Source: Silene conica
Lineage: Eukaryota; Streptophyta; Magnoliopsida; Caryophyllales; Caryophyllaceae
Assembly: GCA_029255685.2 (NCBI GenBank)
Contig: CM055318.2
Location: 8,499,001 to 8,563,000, forward strand
Direction: 5' to 3'
DNA: 64,000 bases
Shown here: one piece after another, positions 35,927 through 47,823 of the stretch
Numbering within the stretch: the first letter of the stretch is position 1
Layout of the letters: the number at the start of each line of letters is the position of its first letter
Notes under the pieces: generated by a model
What the model was told of the DNA's origin: nothing
The model's database searches: none
Seen by the model: only the letters and a program-made list of their open reading frames with translations
Made by a program: the position numbers and the translations under genes

Positions 35927-37880
35927 GAAATTATTCCTAGCAGGAAAGTTCTCATTGTGTTAATTCATGCTAAAACAGTTTTATTTAAAACACTCATATA
36001 TGTCACTATACAAATTCTCATTTATGACGGACTAAATCCGTTATAACTTGTGACGTGAGACAAACTTGCAAGTGGGAGGGTAAGTGAAAATGGCGAGTGA
36101 AAAGGGTTATGAGAGGTTACAAACTTGTGAACGTCGCAAGCAAGACGGACTGCTGTCACTGTACATTTGCAACTCAACAACTAAAACATGGAGAGTTTTA
36201 AATTTTGTACAATATACCGTCCTATGCCGGCATGTGTTGGGATCCGCCCTGGTACCCTCAAATTATTGGAGGTTCCGGGTTTTTAGTCCAAGAGTTGCAA
36301 ATGCATTGCAAATGCATAGCACTGTACTGTGGTATAAGGGTAAGATTATCGATAGTTCTGAAATAAGAATTTGGTAAGTTTTAAGAAAAAAATCGCTCAA
36401 AACTACCAATAATCTACCAGGGTTTACAAAGTTTTAAGTTGGGATTTTGAGTGAGTCTTGACTACATTTTCAATGAAAATTTTAGAATGGATTTCATGTA
36501 TCATTTCTTTTCTATAAAAAAAGAGTTATTGTAAAGAAATAGGGTATAAGGTAAGTACGATAAATAATTTATAAATTTCAAGGTAGGTTTAGTCTGAATG
36601 AAAAATAAATAATAAAAGTTAGTGAAAAACTTTAGCAGAATTTTAAAAATCTTCCTTTGTGACGACCGGCGAATATGCTAAAGACCATAAGCATCTGTTT
36701 TTTCAATGTAGTTGAGTAAACGTAAAACGTTGCTCAAGTTTAGTGGCTAATTGGTGTAAGTTTAAGCTCCCTGTACAGGAAGTAATCATGTGGTAAGTAT
36801 GAGAGTTAAGACTGAGATTAGGATAAGGCTGGGTCAGTATGAATTATTCACTAAGAATAGGAGTGTTCATGTCTGAATTGATCAAGTCCTAAAAAGATAA
36901 TTTTGCACTGACTAATATACGTAATCTACTAATATGGTATGGTGTGTAAAAATTAAAGTGACATTATTATTAATGGATTTCTTACATTTTCCCCGAAAGA
37001 AGAGAATTTTAAGAATTTGGAAAAGTCTAAAAATACAATAATTTTACTACGGTCTTATCTCGTATTTTTTTTCAAAATGTGACCATATTTTGGTAAACAG
37101 TGATCAGTTTTTGAAAAATATTGACCACCTTCAAAAAATAAGATATTTTTAAACCAAAAAATGGTCACTATTTAATAAAGAAATAGTCATTGTCTATCGA
37201 AAAATAGTCATTTTTTCTTATGACGATTGCACGTCCTAATGTAATACTCCGTACTATTTGTGTTAGAAATAATCTATGTTTGCAATTATGGCTTGAATGA
37301 TTGGCCCTTGAATGGAGTACAATGTTTGCAACTGTGGCTTGAATTATTGTCCCTTAGATTGTACGATGTACGGAGTTTACTATTATATAAATTCTTATTT
37401 CAGACGGTCTTATTTCAGACGGATTAAAATATTACCATTTTTTTAATATAAATTTACCATTTAATAATAAAATGTGCCTTGAAATATTGGACCATTTTCT
37501 TTTTCCATGCTTTTCGTGCATATTTGTGATTTGTGATTTATCCCATGTGGGAAACTCTTCCGTGATTTATCCCATGTGGGAAACTCTTCCAATAATAATA
37601 CTAAAACGATCTCATCGAAAATGCACGCTATTTGTCATATGTTGAAAATGAATAGTGTTTTATTTTTACTGTTTGTCCTCCCATCTGACTTATTGTAAGA
37701 GGAAGGTTATTTATCTTCAACTTTTGACGGATACTCATAAATAAGAAGTTTTGTATTGTGTCCCTTTTGTAAAAAGAAATGGGGAGTTCATTTCATTCAG
37801 TTCAGTTCTAACTATATCATCAAACGATTCAAAATTTTATTTATGTATTAAAATAATGAAATTTAGTGGAAAAAATATTA
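35927..37880. other. intergenic DNA with degraded MITE pieces
   Basis: No gene supported. 36005-36075 contains a degraded MITE end (TTTATGACGGA ... CCGTTATAACTTGTGACG). 37277-37367 is a diverged ~47-bp tandem pair. 37533-37561 and 37562-37590 are a perfect 29-bp tandem duplication (TTATCCCATGTGGGAAACTC is part of the unit). Confidence 0.45.
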
Positions 37881-38136
37881 CTCCCTCCGTCCCAACAGAT
37901 TCTTTACGTTTACTTTTTTACATTTGTTGAGGTGCATTTTGCACCATCAATATCTTTCATATTACATTTATAAAAATTATAAAAGTTTGATATTCTTAAT
38001 GTATTCACAAAGACGAATCAAACAAGATCTCACATGACTATGTTTTCTCTTATAGATTGTCGAGAATATTACACATTCTCTTAACTTGTGAATAGTGTCA
38101 AAGGTAAATGTAAAGAACCTACTGAAACGAAGGGAG
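37881..38136. mobile_element. Stowaway-like MITE
   Basis: This 256-bp element has inverted ends CTCCCTCCGTCCC... and ...GAAGGGAG and longer complementary arms (TTCTTTACGTTTAC / GTAAATGTAAAGAA). It is flanked by TA on both sides. Confidence 0.75.
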
Positions 38137-38385
38137 TATTAAATAGTTTATTAAAAGAGAACTCTTTATTAAATCAAAAAGTCTTAATTGTGACGGATAA
38201 TATCTTCAGATGAAGACAATTTTCTCACAATAAAGCTAGTGGGATGACCAGTGGGGGTAATTGATCATCTCATAGACTCATGAATAATGTCACTTGCCTA
38301 ATACGAAATAACATTATCCGTTTTCAACTTGAACATTTGGATTATTTCGTAAAAAAAATGAACATTATCCTAATTCTATTGTGGG
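38137..38385. other. 5' flank of the methyltransferase gene
   Basis: AT-rich flank without gene. It holds part of a degraded sequence related to the GACGGATA MITEs (38190-38230). Confidence 0.4.
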
Positions 38386-38394
38386 TATAAATAG
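38386..38394 (+). promoter_or_regulatory. TATA box of the SABATH gene
   Basis: TATAAATAG lies 118 bases upstream of the start codon. A purine-rich leader (AAAGAAGAAGAGAAGAAAGAG) follows. Confidence 0.65.
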
Positions 38395-38503
38395 TAACCA
38401 AGTAACATCTGAAAGGATAAAAACTAAAGAAGAAGAGAAGAAAGAGTGTGAAGAGAAGTGCGACTCTGTGAGTGCTTTTATTCACTAAAATTGTCTACCA
38501 AAA

Positions 38504-41285
38504 ATGAAGATGGAGAGCAATCATATGACTCCTGGAACTGGCGAGGATAGCTACGGCCGCAATTCTATTATTCAAGTTTGTACTACTCTCTAGTCTCTAT
38601 CACACTTCCTCTCAATCATCCTCGCTATAATCTAATTAGGGTAGATCCTTGTTTTACTATTTGGATTATTTACATTCACTAAAATTGTCTACCAAAAATA
38701 ATAGATCTCTCAATCATCCTTACCGTCTCACATTTCGTATTTTTTTTTCATATGAATTTTACTTTTTCACATATTTCTTTTGTAGTTTTTATCATTGTCA
38801 ACTGGAATTCGAATTACTAATTAATTCCTAGTCGTATGAAGCGACAATATTCTCTCCTCGTGAGAGTTGTCGAGCCACATTGTGAAATTTAACCAGCGCG
38901 CTCGTGTGACCAGCTAGCTTGGCCCGGTTTGCCCACCATGTTGGGACAATTTTTTCGTGATAGCACATACACAACCCACCACGTCGTCGGTCTGGTACTG
39001 GTCCTAGACCAATGTTTCCTAGCCTAGTCCATACGAGTCCATTAAAATATTAAATTCTTATTTAAAAAAAAAACTATTTCTTGAGTCGTGTTAGTGCCAA
39101 CTGCCAAACATAAGAGCCCATCCGTCCCCTTAATAATTTGGCCCGAGCTGAGCTCTGCATTATTGGATGATCACTCTAAACTGGACACTTTTTATTTGTA
39201 ATATTTGAGAGCGTTACCTAAACATGTACATAGTAAAACTTAACACAAGTAACCAACTTAAATAAATACTTTTTGTTAGTAATTTTCTTTAACTAATTAT
39301 TAAGCATTTTTTATCAGGCAATATCAATATCAAAGGTATTTCCAGTGGTGAAAGATGCATTAGAAGGACTATATTTCACAAGGACTCCAAGATGTGTGAT
39401 GGTGGCCGAGTTAGGATGTGCTTCAGGCCCCAACGCTCTAATGATATTACCTGAGATTATTGAAGTTACATACAAGACATATAGATTTATGAATTGTAAA
39501 GATGTTCCGGAAATTAATATGTTCCTAAATGACCTTCCAACAAATGATTTCAACACCATTTTTACATCCCTTCCAACTTTCCATGAAGAATTAAATAAAC
39601 AAAGGAAAAGTGATATTGGACCCTACTTCATTTATGCAAACCCCGGTTCCTACTACAAGAGATTGTTTCCGAGTGATAGCCTTCACTTTGTTCATTGTTC
39701 GAACAGTGCTCATTGGCTTTCTGAGGTACTCAATTTAAACTTTTGTATTATATTATATATATGTTTTTCGCGTCGTTTCAATCAATTCTTATTACATATA
39801 ACTACAATAACATTTTTCAATTCTTTTTTAATTTCCGTGAAATCTTCTAAAATGACTTGACTGTGTTTAAGAACTTTGTAATCTGTATAATTTGAGTAAT
39901 TAACTCAGTAGAAACTTGTACTTGGAAAATAGAATACATCACTTAAAAACGGAAACTCGTCCGAATTTGACAACAAAGTGGATGTTATTGATAGGTGCCG
40001 AAAAAGTTGATTAGTAAGAGTGGCGAACATGTTAACAAAGGAAACGTATATATTTCCGAGACAAGCCCACCTGAGGTTCTCGGAGCATATAGAGTGCAAT
40101 TTGAGGAAAATTTCACAACATTTTTGAAATGTAGAGCCCAAGAAATAGTGACGGAGGGTCGTATGGTCCTTAACATAATGGCATGTACCAAAGATCACAA
40201 GCCTGAAGATTTCTTTATGCCGAAAGTGCTAAATTCAGCCTTAAAGGATATGGCTAATCAGGTATGCATTTCACTATTTCAGTTATGGCTGAGCAAATTT
40301 AGGTCCGGACCGGAAAAATGGATCGGACCGGACCATTTGGTCTGGACCAAAACCAGACCGAATTATTTTGGTCCGGTCCTCGGTCCTCATTTTTCGAAAT
40401 TTTGGTCTTCGGTCCGGTCCGGTCCAAGACCGGTTAATTTTGGTCCGGACCGAATGGACCAAAGATCTTGCCTTTTAAGACTAATTATTAAAATATTTTG
40501 AATTAAATTAACATTTTATCTTCCAAAGTCATTATAAATTAGTATTATCAATGATTTTTATAAAAAGTGTCGTCTAACTATTTAAATTCATATTATTTAG
40601 CGGAATTAAAATGTAAATATCGTATACGAAATATTGAAAAAAATTAGTTTAGGTCCATTTCGGTCCAAGACCGGACCGGACCAAATATTTCGGGTTTGGT
40701 CCGGTCCAAGACCGAAAGTTTTAGGTCCGGTCTTTGGTCCACCAAATTTTTAAGTTCGGTCTTCGGTCCGGTCCGGTCCGGTCTTGGACCGATTCTCACC
40801 CCTAATTTCAGTAATTGAATCGTTTTCTCATGAGTCTAAACATGTTAAACATGTATTTACACGGATTTTAGGTCAATTTAGGGTTAATAACAGGTCGAAT
40901 AGTTAACGCGTTGTTGTGGTATATATAGGGTTTGGTTGATGAGAAGAAGTTGGACGAATTTGATATGCCATTTTACCCACCAACCGAGGAAGAGGTAAAA
41001 AGCTTTGTAAAAAGCGAGGGGTCATTCCATCTCGACCAGATTAAACTTTTTACTGTGGATTGGGATTTACCAACTAAAAAATATATCAAGGATGGTAATA
41101 TTGAGGTACGAGCCAAGTACGTAACAGGACATATTAGAACAGCGTCAGAATGCATGATGGCTTCTCATTTTGGTGATCATAATATGGAAGGATTATATTC
41201 TCGTGTTACTAAACTTATTGCTAAACAACTTTGTTGTGGAAAGTTGGAAACCTATCATCATGCTATTTCCTTGATCAAAATGTGA
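38504..41285 (+). CDS. SABATH-family carboxyl methyltransferase, four exons
   Basis: Exons are 38504-38575, 39318-39725, 39995-40261 and 40929-41285, all with GT-AG introns, giving 367 residues. Four exons and this length are usual for SABATH enzymes, which move a methyl group from S-adenosylmethionine to a carboxyl (or ring nitrogen) of small molecules such as salicylate, jasmonate or benzoate, in the cytosol. Visible motifs are the N-terminal GEDSYGRNSIIQ (Q24 contacts the substrate carboxyl in the family), SAM motif I ELGCASGPN at 55-63 (E replaces the usual D), NDLPTNDFN at 95-103, PGSYYKRLFP, and HCSNSAHWLSEVP near 150-162. The HW pair at 156-157 lacks the Met typical of salicylate enzymes. 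The substrate cannot be assigned. Intron 3 carries a hAT-like insertion. Confidence 0.88.
40284..40804. mobile_element. hAT-like non-autonomous element (copy c) in SABATH intron 3
   Basis: This 521-bp element is flanked by the perfect 8-bp duplication ATTTCAGT (40276-40283, 40805-40812). The ends are TATGGCTGAG on the left and CTCACCCCTA on the right, degraded from a TAGGGGTGAG-type inverted repeat. The interior is packed with GGTCCGG / CCGGACC words. It lies wholly within the intron, 22 bases after the donor site. Confidence 0.85.
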
Positions 41286-42202
41286 ATTATTAGTTAATTA
41301 ATTTCGCAAATTACCGAAATAGTTCATAATTATTTACCTTCGGTATTAATTATATATATTATATATGAAATAATGCGAGTAATAAGGGTGTGGTGAAGAT
41401 ATGGTGAATGTTTCTTTCTTGTATGGATTGATTATTGTAATAATGTTATCCAAAATAAATAAAAAATTATTTGTATTGAAGTGAGTTTTTTTTAAGTTGT
41501 TGGATTTGGGCATATATAGAGTTGTGACTGGCTAAATATCAGCGCGCTTACCAAAACAAATTCAGTAGGTCTCTTGAAAGACCGTCTTTCAATAAGTTTA
41601 TTGAGATATTATTATATAAATTTAAGAAAAAGTGGTATTAAAGGTAATATAATAGGTACAAATCATGATTAAAGATAAAATGAGTACATTTACTATGTAA
41701 ATAAGTAAGAAATTATTATGTTACGATCAATGACAAAATTGTCACGAAATACAAATAAAAGTGTACAAAAAACTGGTCTCTCAAAAATTTATGAAAGGAC
41801 CATTTCTCTTAAGTTTTTGTCAAACAAATTTATATCACTTGCTCGATTATACTACTAAAAATATTAATACAATGAAAGTAATAATTAAACCCATAAGGAA
41901 TACTTAATTAAAGTGTATAATGATTTAGTGTAAAGTAACTAATTTAGGGGAAATTTATGATTTGATTAACCGGGCAAACTATGTAAATTAATGACAAATA
42001 AATCAATGGTGAAGAGTCAAATATGTGAGCAGACTCATATAGCAATTATCCACTACCAACTACTAGTTCAATTGATCCAACTATACAAATCTTATATCTA
42101 AATTAAAGGAAGAACATTTTTTCTATATAAAAGGAAGATCATTTCAAGTTTTTTGGTGCACCCACGTTATCATATCTACAATTAAGAAAATTTTAGTTCT
42201 AA
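41286..42202. other. 3' flank of the SABATH gene
   Basis: No gene. AATAAATAAAAAA near 41452 is a plausible polyadenylation signal. CTTGAAAGACCGTCTTTCAATAAG at 41572 is a short hairpin reminiscent of a MITE end. Confidence 0.4.
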
Positions 42203-42203
42203 T

Positions 42204-42205
<2 letters not shown>

Positions 42206-42264
<59 letters not shown>
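42206..42264. repeat. (TA)n tract, left edge of the cluster
   Basis: About 58 bases of pure TA within the Helitron 5' tip, directly followed by a Stowaway-like element. Confidence 0.9.
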
Positions 42265-42265
<1 letters not shown>

Positions 42266-42562
42266 TCCCTCCTATTCCGAATAAATGTCACATTTGCCAT
42301 TTTCGTCTATTCACCTAATTGTCACATATTCCATTTTGGGACATTGTTTATACTTATTTTATTCACTCTAACCCACAATAATACCCCACCTTACCCCACA
42401 ACACTACTTATTTTAATCACCTCTACTCACAATAATAATAATCAATAATACATTCCCTCTCTCCAATCTTCCTACCGCACACATTACTTTACATTAAACA
42501 AATGAATTCCTTAATTCCCGTACCAAACCCGAAATGTGACAGTTATTGGGAATAGGAGGGAG
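42265..42562. mobile_element. Stowaway-like MITE in a TA tract
   Basis: This 298-bp element has inverted ends CTCCCTCCTATTCCGAATAA and its near-complement TTGGGAATAGGAGGGAG, flanked by TA tracts on both sides. Confidence 0.75.
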
Positions 42563-42719
42563 TATATATATATATATATAGGCAGGATCCGGTGAGTCCA
42601 CTTAAATATTTGAGTCCATGAGTCCATTTAAAGTATCACAAGTTGTATTAAAAAATATCACTTTTTTTTACACTACAAAGTCTACAATATCACAATTGTT
42701 TCAATACAATATCACATAA

Positions 42720-43440
42720 AACAATATCACGCACTATATAAAACAATATCACGAAATTTTTTCCAAAACTTTTTTTCACGAAATTTTTATTTTTTCGAAA
42801 AAAGATTTTTTTCAATTTTTTTTTCTCGATTTTTTTACATAATTTTTTTTTGTGATATTATTTTGAAAAACCGGTGATATTGTATTGAGTAACCTGTGAT
42901 ATTGTAATGAAAAAAAATCGAAACAAAATTTCGAAAAAAAACGCCTTTTGTTAAACAATATCACGCAATATATTAAACAATATCACAAAATTTTTTCAAG
43001 AACTTTTTTTCTGGAAATAATTTTTTTCAATTTTTTTTTTTTCAGTTTTTTCTCTCGAATTTTTTTTCCGAAATTTTTTTTTTCGAATTTTTTTTTGTGA
43101 TATTATTTTGAAGAATCGGTGATATTGTATTGAGTGACTTGTGATATTGTAATGAAAAAAATCGAAAAAAATTTCGAGAAAAAACGTCTTTTGTTAAACA
43201 ATATCACGCACTATATTAAACAATATCACAAAATTTTTTCAAGAACTTTTTTTCCGGAAATATTTTTTTCAAATTTTTTTTTCAATTTTTTCTCTCGAAA
43301 TATTTTTTTCTCGATTTTTTTTTTTGTGATATTATTTTGAAAAACAGGTGATATTGTATTTAGTAACTTGTGATATTGTAATGAAAAAAAATTCGAGAAA
43401 AAACGCCTTATTAAAAAAAACGTGTTTGTTTGAAAAAAAT
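42720..43440. repeat. three ~240-bp tandem units in E1
   Basis: Each unit starts CAATATCACGCA(C/A)TATA (42720, 42956, 43198), has long T-runs and ends with GTGATATTGTAATGAAAAAA. Confidence 0.75.
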
Positions 43441-43983
43441 GCATACTGAAAAAGAGAATTTTTTTAATAAAGAAAATGTCATTTTAAAAGAAAAGGCAAA
43501 AAAAAAGAAAAAAAAAAGTAATAATGAAAAAGAAAAAACAAAAAAAGGAAAAAAATTTGATATTGAAAAAACGTGATACTTTTTTATAGGGGGTTGCGAA
43601 AGGTCGTCGACGTTTTGCGAAAAATCGTCGACGTTTTTTTGTAAAAAGACCAAGTTTGCCCTTTTCTCCTTATCTCTCTACAGTTTATTCTCTCAAACAA
43701 AAACCTCACATAATCAACTATTCTAAAAAAATCGGTAGAGAACAACGAACAACAACATCAAACAACGACAACGATTCAATGTCAAACAACGATTCATCGC
43801 TAAGTAACTAAAATCTAAATTTTTTTTTAAAATTTTTGATCGAAATTAGGTTGATGTTAGGTTGATATTAGGTTGAATTAGGTTGATATTAGGTTGAATT
43901 ATACGTAGAAGCCATTGAACACGACAAACTATTTGATCGAAATTTTGCATTAGACTTGAAAAATTCCCGTCCTAGGTAGGTTA

Positions 43984-44262
43984 GGACATGAACATTTCAT
44001 GTCCATTGATGGTTAGGACATGAACATTTCATGTCCATTGATGGTTAGGACATGAACATTTCATGTCCACACCATACATGGACACCCGACTTTCACGTCA
44101 TCACCGTTGATGGACTCACGCTTTTCACGTCCTCACCATACACGGACGTGGGAACCTCACGTCCTCACCATACACGGACGTGGGAACCTCACGTCCATAC
44201 CCAACATGGACACCCCAAATTCACGTCCTCCCCCACCCTAGACGTGTAGAACTCACGTCCAA
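43984..44262. repeat. palindrome array in E1
   Basis: GGACATGAA-CAT-TTCATGTCC occurs three times at a 32-base step. It is followed by at least two copies of GGACGTG-GGAACCT-CACGTCC and degraded variants. Each can form a 7-9 bp hairpin. Confidence 0.8.
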
Positions 44263-44815
44263 CCCCCCTCCCTCAATCGGATTTTCCTACTTCTTTTGAT
44301 TCATACTATTGACTTTTGATTCAAAATACAACTTACAACAACAACAATACTAACAACAATGTAACTAACATCAACAACAAACAATAACACAAATTATGAA
44401 TCAAAAGTTGAAAAATTAACAAAAACACCAAAAACATTAACAATTAACATTACAACTAACAAATGTAACCCAATTAACATTAACAATAACAACAATAACA
44501 TAATACAACTCTAATTAAGACTAACAAGTCTACTTAAAAAAAAAAAAAAAAAAAAAAAAAACTAACTGGTGGTCCTCGGTGGTGGTGCGGGTGCTTGCGG
44601 TGTTGGTGGTGGTGCGTGAGGTGGGTGGTTGTAGGTGGGTGAGGGGTATGGGTGGGTTTTGAATTTGAGAGGTTTTGTGGTAAGGCAAGGGTAAGGTTCG
44701 TCTTTTTAATGAATTACGTCGACGATCTTTCGCGATTGGGTTTTTATATAACTTATGATATCATTGTTAGACTCATGGACTCAAATACTTAGGTGGACTC
44801 ACCGGATCCCGCCTC

Positions 44816-44842
44816 TATATATATATATATATATATATATAT
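44816..44842. repeat. (TA)n tract between E1 and E2
   Basis: About 27 bases of TA form the shared boundary of the two elements. Confidence 0.85.
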
Positions 44843-44926
44843 GATCTTAAATGAGGTCTATGATCTTAAATGAGGATTGAGGTCTACTTGTAGATTTAAG
44901 CAAAAATAAAAACAAACTGCTGTGAA

Positions 44927-45290
44927 CAGGGGTCGAACCCACGACCTTGTGTATCAAATACAAACAACTTAACCAACGGACCACAGTGTGTTAGATGATA
45001 AATATAGTATTGTGTAATATTTAACACGCGAATATTTTCTACTAAGCAAAAATGAAAAAAAAAACTGCCATGTTCAGGGATCGAACCCACGACCTTGAGT
45101 ATCAAAGATAAACAACTTAACCAACGGACCACAGCATCTTTGATGATAAATAGAGTATTGTGTAATATTTATCAGGCGAATATTTTCTACTAAGCAAAAA
45201 TGAAAATCTGCCGCCACTAGGGTCGAACACCAAACCTCGGATTTCAAAGTCCTGCACCTAAACCCATAGACCACAAAGTCTTTGTTGATA
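44927..45290 (-). repeat. three tRNA-like modules, E2 left arm
   Basis: Three ~72-base modules are spaced about 145 bases apart (44927-44999, 45070-45141, 45217-45290). Read on the minus strand, the first two carry TGGTTAAGTTG, a full match to the A-box pattern TRGYNNARNNG. They also carry B-boxes GGTTCGACCCC and GGTTCGATCCC, full matches to RGTTCRANYCY, 25 bases further on. T-runs of four to ten follow within 15-30 bases. In the first module CTGTG and CACAG could pair like an acceptor stem. The third module is weaker. They look like Pol III internal promoters, not working tRNAs. Confidence 0.65.
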
Positions 45291-45532
45291 ATATTGTATA
45301 ATATTTAAGAAATAAACATTTTCGAAAACAATTTTTGCTCAAATTGCGAATTGGGATTGAACCCGAAACCTTCGGAATTATATTTTCGAAATTTTTTTTC
45401 GAAATTTTTTTCATCGAAATTTTTTTAAAAAAAAATTTCTCGAAACTTTTTTCCGAATTTTTTTCTCCAAATTTTTTTTTCGATTTTTTTTCTCCAATCC
45501 TTTTTTTTTTCTCGAAAAGATTGGAAAAAAAA

Positions 45533-46450
45533 TGCGTAGATACACATCTTTTAATGCGTAGATACACATGTCTAAATGCGTAGATACACACCTTTAAATA
45601 CGTAGATACACATGGCTAAATGCGTAGATACACATTACTTAATGCGTAGATACACATGTCTAAATGCGTAGATACATATCTCTAAATGCGTAGATACACA
45701 TGTTTGAATGCGTAGATACACACCTCTATATAAGTAGATACACATCTCTAAATGCGTAGATACACACCTCTATATGAGTAGATACACATCTCTAAATGCG
45801 TAGATACACACCTCAATATGAGTAGATACACATCTCTAAATGCGTAGATACACATGGCTAAATGCGTAGATACACATCTCTAAATGCGGAGATACACATG
45901 TCTAAATGCGTAGATACACACCTTTAATGCTTAGATACACATGGCTAAATGCGTAGATACACACGTCTGGTAGATACACACCTTTAAATACGTAGATACA
46001 CATGGCTAAATGCGTAGATACACATCTTTTAATGCGTAGATACACATGTCTAAATGCGTAGATACACATCTCTAAATGCGTAGAAACACACCTTTAAATG
46101 CGTAGATACACATCTCTTAATGCGTAGATACACATGTCTAAATGCGTAGATACACACCTTTAAATACGTAGATACACATGGCTAAATACGTAGATACACA
46201 TCTCTTAATGCGTAGATACACATGTCTAAATGCGTAGACACATATCTCTAAATGCGTAGATACACGTGTTTGAATGCGTAGATACACACCTCTATATGAG
46301 TAGATACACATCTCTATATGAGTAGATACACATCTCTAAATGCGTAGATACACATGGCTAAATGCGTAGATACACATGGCTAAATGCGTATATACACACA
46401 CCTTTAAATGCGTAGATACACACCTTTGAATGTGTAGGTACACATCTCGA
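45533..46450. repeat. 22-bp minisatellite, E2 core
   Basis: About forty head-to-tail copies of a 22-base unit, AATGCGTAGATACACATGTC plus two bases, with variation mainly in the CATGTCT / CACCTTT part. The last unit is the variant GAATGTGTAGGTACACATCT. Confidence 0.9.
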
Positions 46451-46791
46451 AGTTTTTTTATCGGTAAAAAAAAAATGAAAAAGAAAATTTTCGAAAACAC
46501 CAATTTTTTTCTCGAAATTTTTTATTTCTCGAAATATTTTTCATTACAATAGCACAAGTTACTCAATACAATATCACGGGTTCTTCAAAACTATATTCCG
46601 AAAAAAATGAAAAAAAAAAAATTCGGATAAAAAAAAAAATTCGGAAAAAAAAAATCAAGAATAAGCCATTAACAAGGTAACCAAAGAAGAAGACGCAAGA
46701 ACAAATAAGAAATTGGCAATTTGAACAAAAATGTCTTCAAAAATGTTTTTGTGTTAAATATTATACAATATCATATTAATCAACAAAAACT

Positions 46792-47052
46792 TTGTGGTCT
46801 AGTGGTTTAGGGGATGGTCTTTGTATCTTGAGGTCAGGCGTTCGAACCCCAGTACCAGCAGGTTTTTATTTTTTCTTGGTAGAAACTTTTCGCGTGTTAA
46901 ATATTATACCGTATTACGTTTATCAACAATAACTCAGTGGTTCGTTGGTTAAGTTGTTAGCCTCCGATATCTGAGGTCGCGGGTTCGATCCGCAAAGGTG
47001 GCAGAGTTTTGATTTTTGCTTAGGTCGCGGGTTCGATCCGCAATGGTGGCAA
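46792..47052 (+). repeat. two tRNA-like modules, E2 right arm
   Basis: Module 1 (46792-46862) has A-box TGGTTTAGGGG and B-box-like CGTTCGAACCC. Module 2 (46925-47004) has TGGTTAAGTTG and GGTTCGATCCG. Both are followed by GCAG and T-runs. The second half of module 2, with GTCGCGGGTTCGATCCGCAA, is repeated at 47018-47052. Orientation is opposite to the left arm, so all modules point outward. Confidence 0.65.
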
Positions 47053-47169
47053 GTTTTGATTTTTGCTTAAATCAAGCAGTAGACCTCAATCCTCATTTAA
47101 GAGGTAGACCTCACAGGATCCTCGCTCTCTCTATATATATATATATATATATAGATTGCATCTTGTGAG

Positions 47170-47689
47170 TAGGGGTGTAACCGAGCCGATTTGAGTTCGA
47201 GCATGGGTGGGCTTGTAATCGGCTCAGAAGTTTGAACTTGAGCTCGGAATCGGCTCGGAATTATCCGAGCTTAAAAAATCAAAGCTCTGAATCAGCTCGG
47301 ATTAGGCTCGAGCTCTATTCGAGCTCGGTTAAATAATTTCTTGCTTTACTTTCTTGAACTTGAAAGTCAAATTAAAAATAAATATATTTTAATACATATG
47401 CAAATATAAAATACTTATCATATATAAGAAACATATGATTATAAATGTTAAAATGACATTTTATTAGGAACAATAAAAATGACAAAATGACAAAATAACT
47501 AAAGATAATAAATAAAACGAGCCTAACCGAACTTCCGATTTCGAGCTCTACTAAGCTCGGAATCGGCTCGGATTTGGTCTACCCCGACTCGGAATCGGCT
47601 CGGAATTAGTTTTGACCGATTTCGAGCCGAGCTTTGACCGAGCTGATTCCGAGGCCTCTACGAGCCGGCTCAGATCATTTACAGCCCTA
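47170..47689. mobile_element. hAT-like non-autonomous element (copy d) inside the E3 end
   Basis: This 520-bp element has ends TAGGGGTGTAA and TTTACAGCCCTA and a perfect 8-bp duplication CTTGTGAG (47162-47169, 47690-47697). The interior is built of GAGCTCGGAATCGGCTCGG-like words in both orientations. Confidence 0.85.
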
Positions 47690-47823
47690 CTTGTGAGGTC
47701 TATGATCTTAAATGAGGATTAAGGTCTACTTGTAGATCCAAATAAGAACCATTGGATCAACAAGAAGAACCATGAGATGATGCCACGTAGATAATACAAT
47801 TTAAGAAAAAAACGCAAAAATTA

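Larger units (their letters stand above)
42581..44813. mobile_element. E1: TA-tract-flanked inverted-repeat element
   Basis: The left end starts GGCAGGATCCGGTGAGTCCA. The complement of the right end starts GGCGGGATCCGGTGAGTCCA. The match continues for about 45 bases with three mismatches. Both sides are (TA)n. The interior has three ~240-bp units rich in CAATATCAC and TTTTTT (42720-43440), a block of palindromes (43984-44260), an A-run (44537-44562) and a GTGGTG-rich part. No protein frame is convincing. The CAATATCAC module also occurs in inverse orientation in E2 and E3. Confidence 0.75.
44843..47131. mobile_element. E2: element with tRNA-like arms and minisatellite core
   Basis: The right end is TAGACCTCA(C)AGGATCCTCGCTC, the complement of a GCGAGGATCC-type start. 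The left end (GATCTTAAATGAGG...GAGGTCTAC) matches the inner part of that repeat but has lost the outermost GGATCC portion. Order: left arm with three tRNA-like modules on the minus strand, T-rich spacer, 22-bp minisatellite (45533-46450), spacer with the CAATATCAC module, right arm with two modules on the plus strand. It lies between TA tracts. There are no coding frames. Confidence 0.75.

Noticed and set aside
36084..36377. 97-codon open frame
   Set aside because: No domain, no splice context, next to a degraded MITE.
43134..43653. Open frames rich in F, K and I
   Set aside because: Low-complexity translations of T/A runs in E1.
44896..45274. Open frames with GSIPEHG / GRGFDP words
   Set aside because: Spurious translations of the tRNA-like B-box region.
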